Source: Myxococcales bacterium (GTDB lineage Bacteria; Myxococcota_A; Bradymonadia; UBA7976; UBA1532). Taken from it: DNA of 64,000 nt. Below the pieces are notes generated by a model. That model ran no database searches and was not told the origin of the DNA. It was given only the letters and a program-made list of their open reading frames with translations. The position numbers and the translations under genes were made by a program. The stretch is from assembly GCA_020633465.1 (NCBI GenBank), contig JACKDN010000007.1, positions 186,001 through 250,000 on the forward strand. The letters are read 5' to 3'. Positions 39,863 to 51,057 of the stretch are shown here, piece after piece. Position 1 is the stretch's first letter. Each line of letters begins with the position of its first letter.

Positions 39863-39892
39863 GAACTAGCACAGGGCGTTTTCGAGGGTCAA
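39863..39892 (-). promoter_or_regulatory. possible promoter of the region-4 protein gene, with adjacent dyad
   Basis: TTGACC (39887-39892) and TAGTTC (39863-39868), 18 bp apart on the minus strand, with TGC before the -10. Next to the -35 lies the perfect dyad CGCAA-tag-TTGCG (39893-39905), a possible operator. Confidence 0.45.
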
Positions 39893-39947
39893 CGCAATAG
39901 TTGCGCCGGCGCGGGGCCGGCAGGGGCGGCGCGCGTGGGCCGAAAGG

Positions 39948-41282
39948 TCAGTGATCCTGGCCCGTTTCGTCGTCGTCGTCGGGCGCGGTGAACAGCAGGT
40001 ACGCGCCCACGCCGGCCAGCACCGCGGCGACGCCGAACGTGATGTCGGCGGCGCGCGCCTCGGCCAGCACCTCGTCGCGGTCGGCGAGGCGTCCGTCGTT
40101 GTAGTCGTCGGCCTTCTGCAGCGTGCGCACGCCGAAGAACGTGCCCAGCCCGGCCACCGCCACGCCGGCGCCCAGGGCGGTGTAGGCCCAGCCGGTCTGG
40201 CCGAAGCCGCCGCTGGCCTGGGCGGGCGGCGCGTCCGCCGGCCACAGCGCGTCGACCACCTCGCCGGGCGCCAGATCGCTGGGCGCCTGCGGCGCGCAAT
40301 AGCGCCCGAGCGCCGCGAAACCGTCCGCGTCGCGCGGCGGCGCCGTGCTGACCCCGCCGCGCACCGAGCGGGTGGCCGCGTCGAGCCGCGCGACGACCGC
40401 GCGCTCGGCGTCCACCACCGCCACGCACACCTGATCGGCCTCGGCGTCCGCCTGCAGGCGCGCGGCGGCGGCCCAGCCGGCGTCGGCCTCGCCCCCGCGC
40501 ACGCTGGCCCGCAGCGCCGCCGCCTGCGTCGCCGGATCGGCGAAGTGCACGTCCACCCGGTCGCCGCGGATCGCCACCACGCGGCTGCGCGGCACCGCGC
40601 CGCGCGTCGCGAGCATCACCCGCACCGTGCCCGCCCGCACCGCGTCGAGCTCGACCGGCGTGCGCCCGACCGGCACGCCGTTCACCCGCACCCGTCGCCC
40701 CGCGGGCTCGCTCGTGACGCGCAGCACGGCGCCGGCGTCGGCCTTCACCCGCGCCCGCGCGGCCTCGATTCGGGCCAGCACGTCGGGGGGCGGCGGCACG
40801 CCGTCGCCGGGGAAGCCGGGCAGCACCCCGATCGCCCGCTCGAGCACCTCGTCGGCCGCCTCGGGCCGCCGCTGCGCCACGAACACCTGCGCCAGGAGCA
40901 GCACCGCGCGCTGCGCGGGCTCGGCGTCGGCCAGCGTCGTCGGATCCGCCAGCAGCCCGTCGACCGCCGCCCGCAGCGCCTTCTCGGCGGTGCGCAGCTC
41001 GACCTCGAGGTAGGCCTGCTCGCCCTTCTGCAGGGCGCTGAGCGCCGCGCCGATCGCCTGCTGCCGGGCGGGATCCACCGGCGCGGCCTCGGGCGTGCCG
41101 ACCGAGAACTCCGCCGCCGCGCTGCGGAAGGCGGCCTCGGCCTCGGGCCCCAGCTCGACCGGCGGACGCGCCACCACGCCGCCGATGGCCGGCGCGGCGC
41201 GGGCGGTCGAGCCGGTCAGCGCCGCGGCCAGGCCGGCGATCAGCGCGGCCCGACCCGGGGCGGTGGCGAGCGGTGCGTCCAC
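39948..41282 (-). CDS. PEGA-domain exported protein with C-terminal membrane helices
   Basis: The 444-residue protein has an N-terminal hydrophobic export signal (ALIAGLAAALTGSTARA) and a helical region to about 190. A PEGA domain follows (VLRVTSEPAGRRVRVNGVPVGRTPVELD), the beta-strand module common in surface proteins of this phylum. Near the C-terminus are two predicted membrane helices (WAYTALGAGVAVAGLGTFFG and ITFGVAAVLAGVGAYLLFTA). The GTG at 41282 follows the SRPBCC stop by 5 bp. The ribosome-binding site is weak. The function is unknown; PEGA-containing proteins of this size in Myxococcota are typically uncharacterised. Confidence 0.72.
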   Translation of the reverse strand: MDAPLATAPGRAALIAGLAAALTGSTARAAPAIGGVVARPPVELGPEAEAAFRSAAAEFSVGTPEAAPVDPARQQAIGAALSALQKGEQAYLEVELRTAEKALRAAVDGLLADPTTLADAEPAQRAVLLLAQVFVAQRRPEAADEVLERAIGVLPGFPGDGVPPPPDVLARIEAARARVKADAGAVLRVTSEPAGRRVRVNGVPVGRTPVELDAVRAGTVRVMLATRGAVPRSRVVAIRGDRVDVHFADPATQAAALRASVRGGEADAGWAAAARLQADAEADQVCVAVVDAERAVVARLDAATRSVRGGVSTAPPRDADGFAALGRYCAPQAPSDLAPGEVVDALWPADAPPAQASGGFGQTGWAYTALGAGVAVAGLGTFFGVRTLQKADDYNDGRLADRDEVLAEARAADITFGVAAVLAGVGAYLLFTAPDDDDETGQDH

Positions 41283-41287
41283 GGCGG

Positions 41288-41716
41288 TCAGCCCCGGCGC
41301 TCCGCCTCGTTCTTGAAGGCCTCGAGGTTGGCGGGCAGGGTGCGCTCGACCAGCGAGCGCGAGACCGAGCGGGGCACGAAGCCCTTCAGCTCGACGTCGA
41401 GGGCATAGGTGGCGCGGGTGCGGCCGTCGGGCAGCGCCTCGAGCGTCCACCCGCCGGTCATCGCCCGCATCATGTCGCCCGACACCAGCGTCCACGACAA
41501 CGAGCGCCCCGGCTCGCCCACGAGGTCGAGCGTGTAGCGCAGCGTCTTGACGATCGAGAGCTCGAACTCGACCCGCCATCGGTCGCCCTCGTGCGAAAGG
41601 ACGCGGACGGCGCTCTGGTTCGGGACGAAGGTCGGGTAGGTGTCGAAGTCGGTGATCAGCGCGTACAGACGCTCGGGTGGCACGTCCACCGTCACGGCGC
41701 TGCGGGCGGCATTCAT
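41288..41716 (-). CDS. SRPBCC family protein (RatA/coenzyme-Q-binding-like)
   Basis: The 142-residue protein matches the START-like family that binds hydrophobic ligands, with signatures such as VDVPPERLYALITDFDTYPTF and RYTLDLVGEPGRSLSWTLVSG. Members include the coenzyme-Q-binding COQ10/RatA group and polyketide cyclases; which ligand applies is not known. It is cytoplasmic. AGGAG lies eight bases before the ATG at 41716. It is followed 5 bp later by the PEGA protein and preceded by the end of the KDO-transferase-like gene. Confidence 0.78.
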   Translation of the reverse strand: MNAARSAVTVDVPPERLYALITDFDTYPTFVPNQSAVRVLSHEGDRWRVEFELSIVKTLRYTLDLVGEPGRSLSWTLVSGDMMRAMTGGWTLEALPDGRTRATYALDVELKGFVPRSVSRSLVERTLPANLEAFKNEAERRG

Positions 41717-41797
41717 CGATGGGGCTCCTGGCGCGCGGCTCCGGGCGAATCTAACAGCCCCCGGCGGCGCGATCCACGTCCTGCGCCCCGCGCGGCG

Positions 41798-42876
41798 TCA
41801 GCGACCCTCGAGCACCCCCAACAGGGTCTCGAGGTTCCGCGCCGTGGCCCCGCTCAAGCGGGCGAGCCGCGGGCGGGGATCGGGGGGCCGAGGATCGTCA
41901 CGCCACACGCGGGCGCGCGCGAACGCGACGGTCCAGTCCGGCGCGCAGGCCACGCCGGGCCCGGCGAGCGCCGCCACCTCGTCGGCGACGTTGGCGACGC
42001 GCGGGCCGTGCACCACGGGGCGGCCCTGCGCGACGGGCTCGACCAACGTCTGGCCCGCGCGCCGGCCGAAGGTGCCCCCCACCACGGCCACCCGCCCCAG
42101 CGCGTAGGCGGCGGCCAGCTCGCCGATCGTGTCGAGCACCACCCAACGCGCCGCCTGGCTGCCGCCGGCGCTGCGCAGGGCAACCGACACGCCCAGGCGG
42201 TCGCCGGCCCGCACGACGGCGGCGGCGCGGCGCGGGTAGCGGGGCGCGATCAGGGCGCGCAGCCCGCTGGCGGCGAGCGCGGGCAGGGCCGCGGCCTCTT
42301 CGTCGGGGTGCAGGCTGCCCACCACCACGTCGACCGCGCCGACGGCGCCCCGCAGGGCGAGGCTGGGCGCCGGCGGATCGACCGCGACCCCGTCGTGCTT
42401 TCCGTTGCCGTGCACCACCACCCGCTCGGCCGGCACCCCGAGCGCGCGCGCGGCGACCGCGTCCGCCTCGGTGCGCGCGCAGAACGCGGCCAGGCCTCCG
42501 GCGGCGCGGCGCAGCAGCGGGCGCACCCGCAGCGAGCGCTGGGTGACGCGCCCGTCGACCACCATCAACGGCACCCCGCGGCGCCGGCAGGCGGCGGCCC
42601 AGGCGGGCCACAGCTCGAGGTACTCCAGCACGATCAGGCGGGGGCGCACCTGGGCCAGCGCGCGATCGGGCAGGGGCGGCAGGTCGAGGGGCGGCCGCAC
42701 CACCGGCAGCCCGGGGAACAGCTGGCGGGCCATGGCGCGCCCGGTGCGCGTCTGGGCCGACACCAGCAGGCGCAGCGCCGGCCGCGCCTCGGCCAGCGCG
42801 CGCACCAGCGGGGCCAGCGCCCGGGCGTCGCCCACCGACGCCCCGTGCAGCCAGACGTCGGCCGGCGGACGTCGGC

Positions 42877-42880
<4 letters not shown>
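41798..42880 (-). CDS. 3-deoxy-D-manno-octulosonic acid transferase-like glycosyltransferase
   Basis: WaaA adds KDO from CMP-KDO to lipid A precursor. The 360-residue protein has the family blocks: the N-terminal HGASVGD, VVVGSLHPDEE, then VVGGTFGRRAGQTLVEP and the GPRVANVADEV block. Two features are odd. It has no N-terminal membrane helix (E. coli WaaA is about 425 residues and starts with one), and the motif that normally reads SVGE, whose Glu is the catalytic base, reads SVGD. The GTG start overlaps the kinase stop in GTGA. It may be a divergent KDO or related sugar transferase rather than classical WaaA. Confidence 0.72.
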
Positions 42881-44597
<1,717 letters not shown>

Positions 44598-44601
<4 letters not shown>

Positions 44602-46634
44602 GGCAGCAGCACCGCGTCGACCAGCCGCGGCACCGACTTCGCCTCGCCGCCGGCGGTGCGGTAGGCGTGCGCGCCGGCCACTGCGCCCACCACCGTCGCC
44701 CGATCACCCGGGCCCACCAGCACCGGGCCCTGCGTCTCGACCCAGATCGGACAGCCGTCGCCGCGCCGGCAGGTGGTCATCTGCAGCACGTCCGTCCCCT
44801 CGGCCTCGCCGCGCCGCGCGGTGACCACCTCGCCCTGCAGGCGCACGGCCGCGCCGGTGTGACCCTCGAGATCCTTCACCAGCCGGGTGTACCGCGTCGG
44901 GCGCCGGGGCGCCTTCATTTCGGCCACGCGCGCCTCGAGCGCGGCCCGCTGCGCCGCGGCGGCCTCGGCGTCGAGGCGCCGCACCGCGATCTCGACGGTC
45001 GACGGGCGCCGCTCGGGGGCATCGACCTCGACCGCGAGCGTCTGCGCGCCCGGCGCGCCCAGGGGCACGATCAGCTCGAAGGCGCCCTCGGCGTCCGCCC
45101 GGGTGCCGATGCTGCCCACCTGCACCGCGGCGCCGGGCAGCGTGCGGCCCCGCAGCGTCACCCGGTCGGCCTCGGACGCCCAGCCGAAGGGCGGCTCGAA
45201 GACGGTCGCGGGCGTGTCGGGCAGGGGCAGGCGCAGGCGCTCGGTGAAGCGCCGCGTCTCGCCCGCCGGGCCGGTCAGGGTCATCGCCACGGGCAGCTCG
45301 CCCGTCGGCCCCGACAGGCCGTCGACCCGGGCCAGCAGCGGCGCCGGATCCATCGCCAGCACGTAGCTGTCCGGCGTCGGCCCCGGCCGCACGGCGCCGC
45401 CCTCGACGGCGACCGTCCAGCCGGGCATCAGCCGCACGGTGGCCTCGACGGGGGTGCCGGCCCGCGGCGGGCCCAGCGCCGGCGCGGACAGGCGGTAGAA
45501 CACGGTCACCTTGGGGCGCAGCACGACCGGCGCGCCCTCGGTGGGGGTGACGAGCAGCTCGAGCGCGTTGTCGCCCACCTGCATGCTGTCGGCCGGCACG
45601 TCGAAGCGCAGCTCGGCGCGGCCCTCGACCGCCGCTTCGCCGCCCGGGTGGCGCACCACCGCGGGGCCCGACGTCTCGACCGTGAGCCGGACGTCGTAGG
45701 CGGCGTCGCCGCGCACCACGGTCATCCCCTGGCCGACCTGCGCGCGGAACGCCGTCTTCTCGCGCAGGGCGAAGGTGGCCGCGACGGCGGCGGCCACGGC
45801 CGCGACGGCGAGGAAGGTGAGCAGGCGGCGCGTGCGGGTGCGCGCGGCGCGGCGCTCCTCGGCGGCGACGGCGGCGGCGATGCGCGCGGCGTTGTACAGA
45901 TCGGCGCGCTGGCGCTCCTCGGCGCTGCGCGGCGCCTTGGGCGGGCGCTGCGCGACGTCGGGGTTGGGCGGGCCGTCGAAGGTGCGCTGGGGATCGCCGC
46001 CCTTCAACACGGGGTGGGCGCCGGGCGGCGGCGCCGGGCGGGCGGCGCTGGGCACGCCGAAGAGCGTCTGCTCGCCCAGCGCGGGCGGCGCCTCGGCGGC
46101 CGCGGGGCGCAGCGGGCGCGGGCCCGGCGTCGGGGCGTCGTCGCGCGGGGCCGGCACACCGAAGAGCGTCTGCTGGGGCGCGGCGCCGGCCGCGGGCGGC
46201 GCCGACGCGGCGGGCTGGGGCGCGGCGGGCGGCGGGGCCGACGCGCGCCTGCGCCAGGGGCGGCCATGCCGAACAGGGTGCGGTGCGCGTCCGCCGGCGC
46301 GGCGGGCGGCGGCGGCGCGGCGGGCGGCGGCGGCGGCGGCGGGCGCGGCGGCGGCGGCGGGTGTCCGGGCGCGCCATACCGAAGAGCGTGCGGTGCGGAT
46401 CGGCCGCGGCGGGCTGCGGTGCCTCGGCCGGGGCTGCCTGAGCCCCGCCGGGCGCGCCATGCCGAAGACGGTGCGGTGCGCCTCGCCCGGCGGGGCCTTC
46501 GGCGCGGCCGCGCCGGCCGGCGAGGGCACGCCGAAGACGGTCTGCCGGGCGTCCGCGTCGAGCGGCGCGCCGCACGCGGGGCAGCGCGCCGCGTCGTTCG
46601 GCGACTGCTCGCCGCAGGCAGGACAGGAGGTCAT
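44598..46634 (-). CDS. zinc-ribbon protein with repeated T(L/V)FG(M/V) motifs and extracytoplasmic beta domains (frameshifted)
   Basis: The N-terminus is a zinc ribbon (CPACGEQSPNDAARCPACG). Next comes a Pro/Ala-rich stretch with about seven copies of (R/Q)T(L/V)FG(M/V), near 46530, 46461, 46378, 46268, 46160, 46055 and a degenerate one at 45975. A transmembrane helix (LLTFLAVAAVAAAVAATFAL) precedes Ig-like domains. The last region (PIWVETQGPVLVGPGDRATV) looks like an OB-fold. Copies of the motif lie in three frames, so about three indels occur between 46230 and 46450. Corrected length is about 680. It ends in an ATGA overlap with the kinase, so the two are co-translated. Confidence 0.7.
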
Positions 46635-46753
46635 GCGCCAGGAGACTCCACGGGCGGACCGCCAGGACCGGGAGGCCACCGCGCCACGGGCGCCGGCCCC
46701 GGGCCCCGCGTCGCCTTCACCTCGTCGCCGGCGCCCACGGCGCCGCGCGCTCG

Positions 46754-46782
46754 ATTCTCGACCACCCCCCTGCCGGAGTCAA
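46754..46782 (-). promoter_or_regulatory. promoter of the TFG-motif protein / kinase operon
   Basis: TTGACT (46777-46782) and GAGAAT (46754-46759) are 17 bp apart on the minus strand, with a start near 46747. The divergent cytochrome gene starts at 46857; only a weak -10-like TATCCT (46827-46832) is seen for it. Confidence 0.6.
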
Positions 46783-46856
46783 TCGAGGCCCCGGCCCGAT
46801 GGGGTGAACCGAGCGGCCGGGACGAGTATCCTCTGCGACTCGCGTTGGGAGGTGAG

Positions 46857-48371
46857 ATGGTTCACGGACGCCACCGCATCGCGCTCGGGCTGCTGCTGGC
46901 GCTGCTCGCGCCGGGCTGCGGCTCGAAGGCGAAGCCCGAGGCCGAGGCCCCCGACGGGCCGCCGCGCCTGCTCGTGCTGTCCTCGCAGATCGGCTACATC
47001 GAGCCCTGCGGTTGCACGGTCGATCTGCTGCTGGGCGGCATCGCCCGCATCGCCACGCTGGTCGAGGCCGAGCGCGCCAAGGGGCCCACCGCCGTGCTGG
47101 TGGTGGGGCCGCACCTCTTCGAGAAGGCGCCCCCCGAGGATCGCGTCGCCCAGGAGGAGGCCAAGGCCCGCCTGATCGGGCGCAGCCTGCAGGCCATCGG
47201 CGTCGACGCCGTCGTGCCCACCGCCGCCGAGCTGGTGCGCGGGCGCGCGTTCTACGAGGCGGTGCGCGGCGACTTCACCGCGCCGGACGTGACGGTGAAC
47301 GTCGCAGGGGGCGAGGGGCGGCTGCTGACGCTGGGGGATCTGAAGGTGGGCGTCTTCGGCCTGGCCGCGGCCGGCGCCGAGGTGCCGGGCGGCGCGGCCA
47401 GCGATCCGCAGGCGGCCGCCGAGGCCGAGGCCGCGCGGCTGCGGGCCGAGGGGGCCCACGTGGTGGCGGCGCTGGGCGCCATGCCCAAGCGTGATCTGCG
47501 TCGCCTGGCGCGGCAGGTGGGCGCGGTCGATCTGTGGATCCTGGGGGATCACCCCGAGGAGCTGGACGTCGTGTCACCGGCGGGCGAGGGCTACCTGATC
47601 GAGGCCGGGGATCGCGGGCGCAACCTGGGGCGCGTCGTGCTGCTGGACGCCGCGCAGGCCGGGAAGCTGACCGATCCCGCGGGCGACGCGGCGCGCGCGC
47701 GCAAGGCCCTCGAGCTGCAGCTGCAGATGCGCACCTCGATGTACCAGCGCACCCAGGATCCCGCGCTGGAGCCGGCCATCGCCGAGCTGAAGGCGAAGCT
47801 GGCCGATCTGGACTACGCCGCCGGCAAGGGCAAGCGCCTGGAGTACGACCTGATCCCGGTGACCAAGGGTACGGTCCCCCGCCCCGACGTCGCCGCCGAG
47901 GTGGCCGCCTACCAGGAGACGCTGAAGAAGCTGAGCCTGGCCGCCGACAGCACGCCGCCCCCGGTGCCCGAGGGCAAGAGCGGCTACGCCGGTAGCGCGG
48001 CCTGCCTCGACTGCCACGAAGAGGCCCACGTGGTGTGGAAGGGCACGCCGCACGGCAAGGCCTGGCAGACGCTGGTGGACGCGAACAAGACCTTCGACCC
48101 CTACTGCGTCAGCTGCCACGTCACCGGCTGGCAGCAGCCCGGCGGCGCCGTCCTGGGCAACAACGAGATGCTGCGCGACGTGGGCTGCGAGAGCTGCCAC
48201 GGGCCCGGCGCCCGCCACGTCGAGGTGGGCGGCGACGAGTACTGGACGAAGCGCAAGGTGCCGGAGACGGTCTGCCGGACCTGCCACAACGCGCACCACT
48301 CGCCCAAGTTCGACTACGCGACGTACCTGCCCAAGATCCTCGGGCCGGGGCACCAGGCGCTGAAGGACTGA
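46857..48371 (+). CDS. lipoprotein fusing a UshA-like domain with a tetraheme cytochrome c
   Basis: The 504-residue lipoprotein (lipobox LAPGC) has an N-terminal calcineurin-like/5'-nucleotidase-type region with the block GYIEPCGCTVDLLLGG and GDRGRNLGRV. The C-terminal third carries four CxxCH heme sites, near residues 383 (CLDCH), 417 (CVSCH), 444 (CESCH) and 474 (CRTCH). The usual metal-binding Asp-His pattern of nucleotidases is not obvious, so the first domain may bind rather than hydrolyse. It should act in the periplasm in electron transfer. GGGAGGTGAG directly precedes the ATG. No other cytochrome genes are nearby. Confidence 0.8.
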   Translation: MVHGRHRIALGLLLALLAPGCGSKAKPEAEAPDGPPRLLVLSSQIGYIEPCGCTVDLLLGGIARIATLVEAERAKGPTAVLVVGPHLFEKAPPEDRVAQEEAKARLIGRSLQAIGVDAVVPTAAELVRGRAFYEAVRGDFTAPDVTVNVAGGEGRLLTLGDLKVGVFGLAAAGAEVPGGAASDPQAAAEAEAARLRAEGAHVVAALGAMPKRDLRRLARQVGAVDLWILGDHPEELDVVSPAGEGYLIEAGDRGRNLGRVVLLDAAQAGKLTDPAGDAARARKALELQLQMRTSMYQRTQDPALEPAIAELKAKLADLDYAAGKGKRLEYDLIPVTKGTVPRPDVAAEVAAYQETLKKLSLAADSTPPPVPEGKSGYAGSAACLDCHEEAHVVWKGTPHGKAWQTLVDANKTFDPYCVSCHVTGWQQPGGAVLGNNEMLRDVGCESCHGPGARHVEVGGDEYWTKRKVPETVCRTCHNAHHSPKFDYATYLPKILGPGHQALKD

Positions 48372-48376
48372 GCGGA

Positions 48377-50792
48377 TCAGCCGGCGGGCGTGAACCGAAC
48401 GACGCCCTGGGTGGTGAGCATCCAGATGGCGCCGTCTTTCGCGAACACCAGGTCGCGGACGCCGCTGGCGGGCACGCCGACGCCCAGGGGCACCGACTGC
48501 CAGCGCTCGCCGTCGGCGCTGCGCCACAGGCCGCTCTCGGCGGCCACCCACACCGTGCCCTTCGGATCGACCGCGACCGCGCCGATGCGCGCGTCGAGGC
48601 CCTCGGCCTCGACGGCGTGCCACGTCTCGGACTCGAGGTAACCGAGGCCCTCGAGGGTGCCGGCCCACACGCGCCCGCCCTCGGCGACGGCCACCGCGGT
48701 GATCACCTCGCTGTCGATGAAGTCGTTCTCGTCGTAGACCTTGGCCTTGCCGCCGGCCACCTGCACCAGGCCGGCGTTGGTCGCGACGTAGGTGACGCCG
48801 GCCGGGTTGCGCGCGACGTCGTTGACCCACGCGTCGGGCAGGAGCGGCACCGGCGACTGCGCCTCCTCGTCGAAGCCCAGCCGGCCCTTCCACACCTCGA
48901 GCCGGGTGCCGCCGTCGGCGAACCGCGCGAGGCCCGCGCCGCGCAGCTGGCCGTTGGTCTCCTGCCAGAAGAGGGGCACCAGCACCTCGCCGCGCGTGTC
49001 GATCAGCAGGGGACCCGCCTGGGCCGGCCCCTCGAGCTCGGGCGGCGCGGGGAAGCGGCCCAGCTGGTGGAAGGTGCCACCCTCGGCGCGCAGCAGCACC
49101 AGCGCCGGGCGCGGCGGGGCCGCGGGGGCCGCCGCCTCGCCGTCGGCCGCCGGGGGCGTCGCGGCCGGGGCGGGCGCCTCGGGCCGGTGCTCGGCCAGCG
49201 CCACCAGCCGCCCGTCGGGATCGACGCCCAGGTTGACCAGCCGGTGTTCGGGCATGCCGGTCACGCGCCAGGGGGCCCAGCGATCGCCGGTCCAGCGGTG
49301 CGCGACCGCGCCGTCGCCGACCAGCACGGGCCGCCCCTCGGCGTCGAGCAGCAGGGCGGCGTTCTCGCGCCGCGGCACCAGGCTGAGCGAGGCGTAGCGC
49401 CGCACCTTGTCGCCGATGATCGAGTAGACGCCCTGGTGGGCGACCGCGAAGTAGCGCGCGCCGTCGGCGGCCTGCGCGCGCGCGGTGACCGGGACGCCGG
49501 CGGGCAGGCCGGGCTCGACGGCCGGGCGGGCGGCGAAGCGGGGCGCCTGGCCCGGATCGCCGGCGACGCTGACCGGCGCGCGCTTCACCGGCAGCGGCGC
49601 GTTCTCGAGGGGGCGGCTGGCCCCCGCCACCGGCGGCGGCATGGGCACGGGGGCGGCCGCTGCGCGTCGGCGGCCGCCAGCGCGCCAGGCGGCGTGGCGC
49701 CCGCGGGCGGCGCGGCCCCAACGGCAGGCGGCGCGCCCGCCGGCGTCCCCGCGGCCGGCGCGCGCGTCCGCGGCCGGCGAGGCGCCCGCGGCCGGCGCGG
49801 CGCCCGGCCGCCAGCGCCGTCGCGGTCGGCGCGCCGCCCGTCGCCGCGGGCGGCTCGGCGCCAGGCAGCGGCGGCGCGGCCACCCCGGCCATGCTCACCG
49901 CCTGGACGCGCGGCCCCGTCGCGGCCGGCGCGCCCGGCGTGGGCGCCGGCGCCTTCTCCAGCCGCCACGCCCCGGTCTGCGTCCGCAGCGACACGCCCCC
50001 GGGCACCGGCACCGCCGCCTCGACCGTGCCGCCGACCTCGAAGGTCTGGTAGGTGAACCAGGCGCCGTTCGCGAACAGCGAGAACCGCGTCAACGCCTGC
50101 GGCTCGGCGCACAGCGCGGCCACGCGCCCGTCGGTGCCGGCCTCGACCGCCCGCACCTGGTTGCCGCACAGGCCCTGCGCCGTCGTGTACTCGGTGACGC
50201 TGTCGCCGCGCACCGCGAGCACGCCCCGCCCGTCGGTCGCGGCGTACACCGCGCCGTCGGTGCCGGTGGTCAGCGCCCGCACGCGGGCCCCCTCGTGCAC
50301 CACGTGCAGCGTGCCGCGGTCGTACCAGCCCAGCGCGCGCGCCGTGCCGACCCACACGCCGCCCTGCGGCCGCGGCGCCAGCGCGACGACGCCGCCGCGC
50401 AGCGGCCCGACGTCGACCTTCGTCCAGCGCCCGTCGCGCTCGCGGAAGGCCAGCCCGTCGGCCCGCCCGACGTAGGGCGTCCCGTCGACCGACGCGGTGA
50501 AGGCCAGCGCTCCGGACGCCGGCGTGCTCGCGCCGGTCAGATCCAGGAAGGCGCCGGTCTGACGATGCCACGCCACCAGACCGTTCGCGGTCAGGCCCCA
50601 GATGTGGGTCGGTGAGATCTCGAGGCGCGTGATGAACTCGGCGTCCGACGCGATCGACCAGACCCCGGCCGTCGGCCCGGCGGGCCGCGCGGCCGGCGCC
50701 GCCGCCGGCTTCGGCGCCGGCTTCGGCGGCGCCCCGCACCCGATGCACAGCGCCGCCACCACGCCCCACCCGGCTCGGGCTCTCGATGCCAT
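48377..50792 (-). CDS. two-component-regulator-propeller-like lipoprotein (frameshifted)
   Basis: A lipoprotein signal (LCIGC near residue 19) is followed by beta-propeller blades: ITRLEISPTHIWGLTANGLV, GGVWVGTARALGWYDRGTLH and GAVYAATDGRGVLAVRGDSV. After a Pro/Ala-rich spacer come more blades (VYSIIGDKVRRYASLSL, VWAGTLEGLGYLESETW, TVWVAAESGLWRSADGERW). The spacer near 49650-49850 contains at least two frame changes; the parts on both sides read well. Corrected length is about 800. Propellers of this type sense or bind ligands in the periplasm, often in front of a kinase, but here the protein stands alone as a lipoprotein. GGGAGG precedes the ATG. Confidence 0.72.
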
Positions 50793-50819
50793 GACAACCT
50801 CCCGTCGACGGTGGCCCCT

Positions 50820-50848
50820 TTGCTACCACGGGGGGCGCGCGCCAACAA
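50820..50848 (-). promoter_or_regulatory. promoter of the propeller lipoprotein
   Basis: TTGTTG (50843-50848) and TAGCAA (50820-50825), 17 bp apart on the minus strand. The -10 is identical to that of the cglB-like operon. Confidence 0.5.
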
Positions 50849-50959
50849 CGTCCCGCGCCCCCTCCGACCCTCGTGGTCGTCGTCGTCGTCGTGGTCGTCG
50901 TCGACCGGCTGCGAAAGACCCACGCCCCCCCGCCGTCGAGTCGGGCCGGCGCGCCGTTC

Positions 50960-50989
50960 TTCGACTGACGGTACGAATCCTGCTATCGA
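50960..50989 (+). promoter_or_regulatory. possible promoter of the TPR-like exported protein
   Basis: TTCGAC (50960-50965) and TATCGA (50984-50989) are 18 bp apart, predicting a leader of about 60 nt to the proposed start at 51058. Confidence 0.45.
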
Positions 50990-51057
50990 ATCCCCCGTGC
51001 CCGAACCGTTATCGGGCCAGTCGACGAGTCGCCCATCCACGCCCCCGGGAGAGCCCG

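Noticed and set aside
50872..50911. GTC/GTG trinucleotide run as a regulatory repeat
   Set aside because: It is an imperfect simple-sequence stretch in an intergenic region with no partner or symmetry.
50602..51057. Upstream start (ATG 50791 or earlier) for the exported TPR-like protein
   Set aside because: It would overlap the divergent propeller gene and its promoter and put the signal peptide about 90 residues inside the protein.
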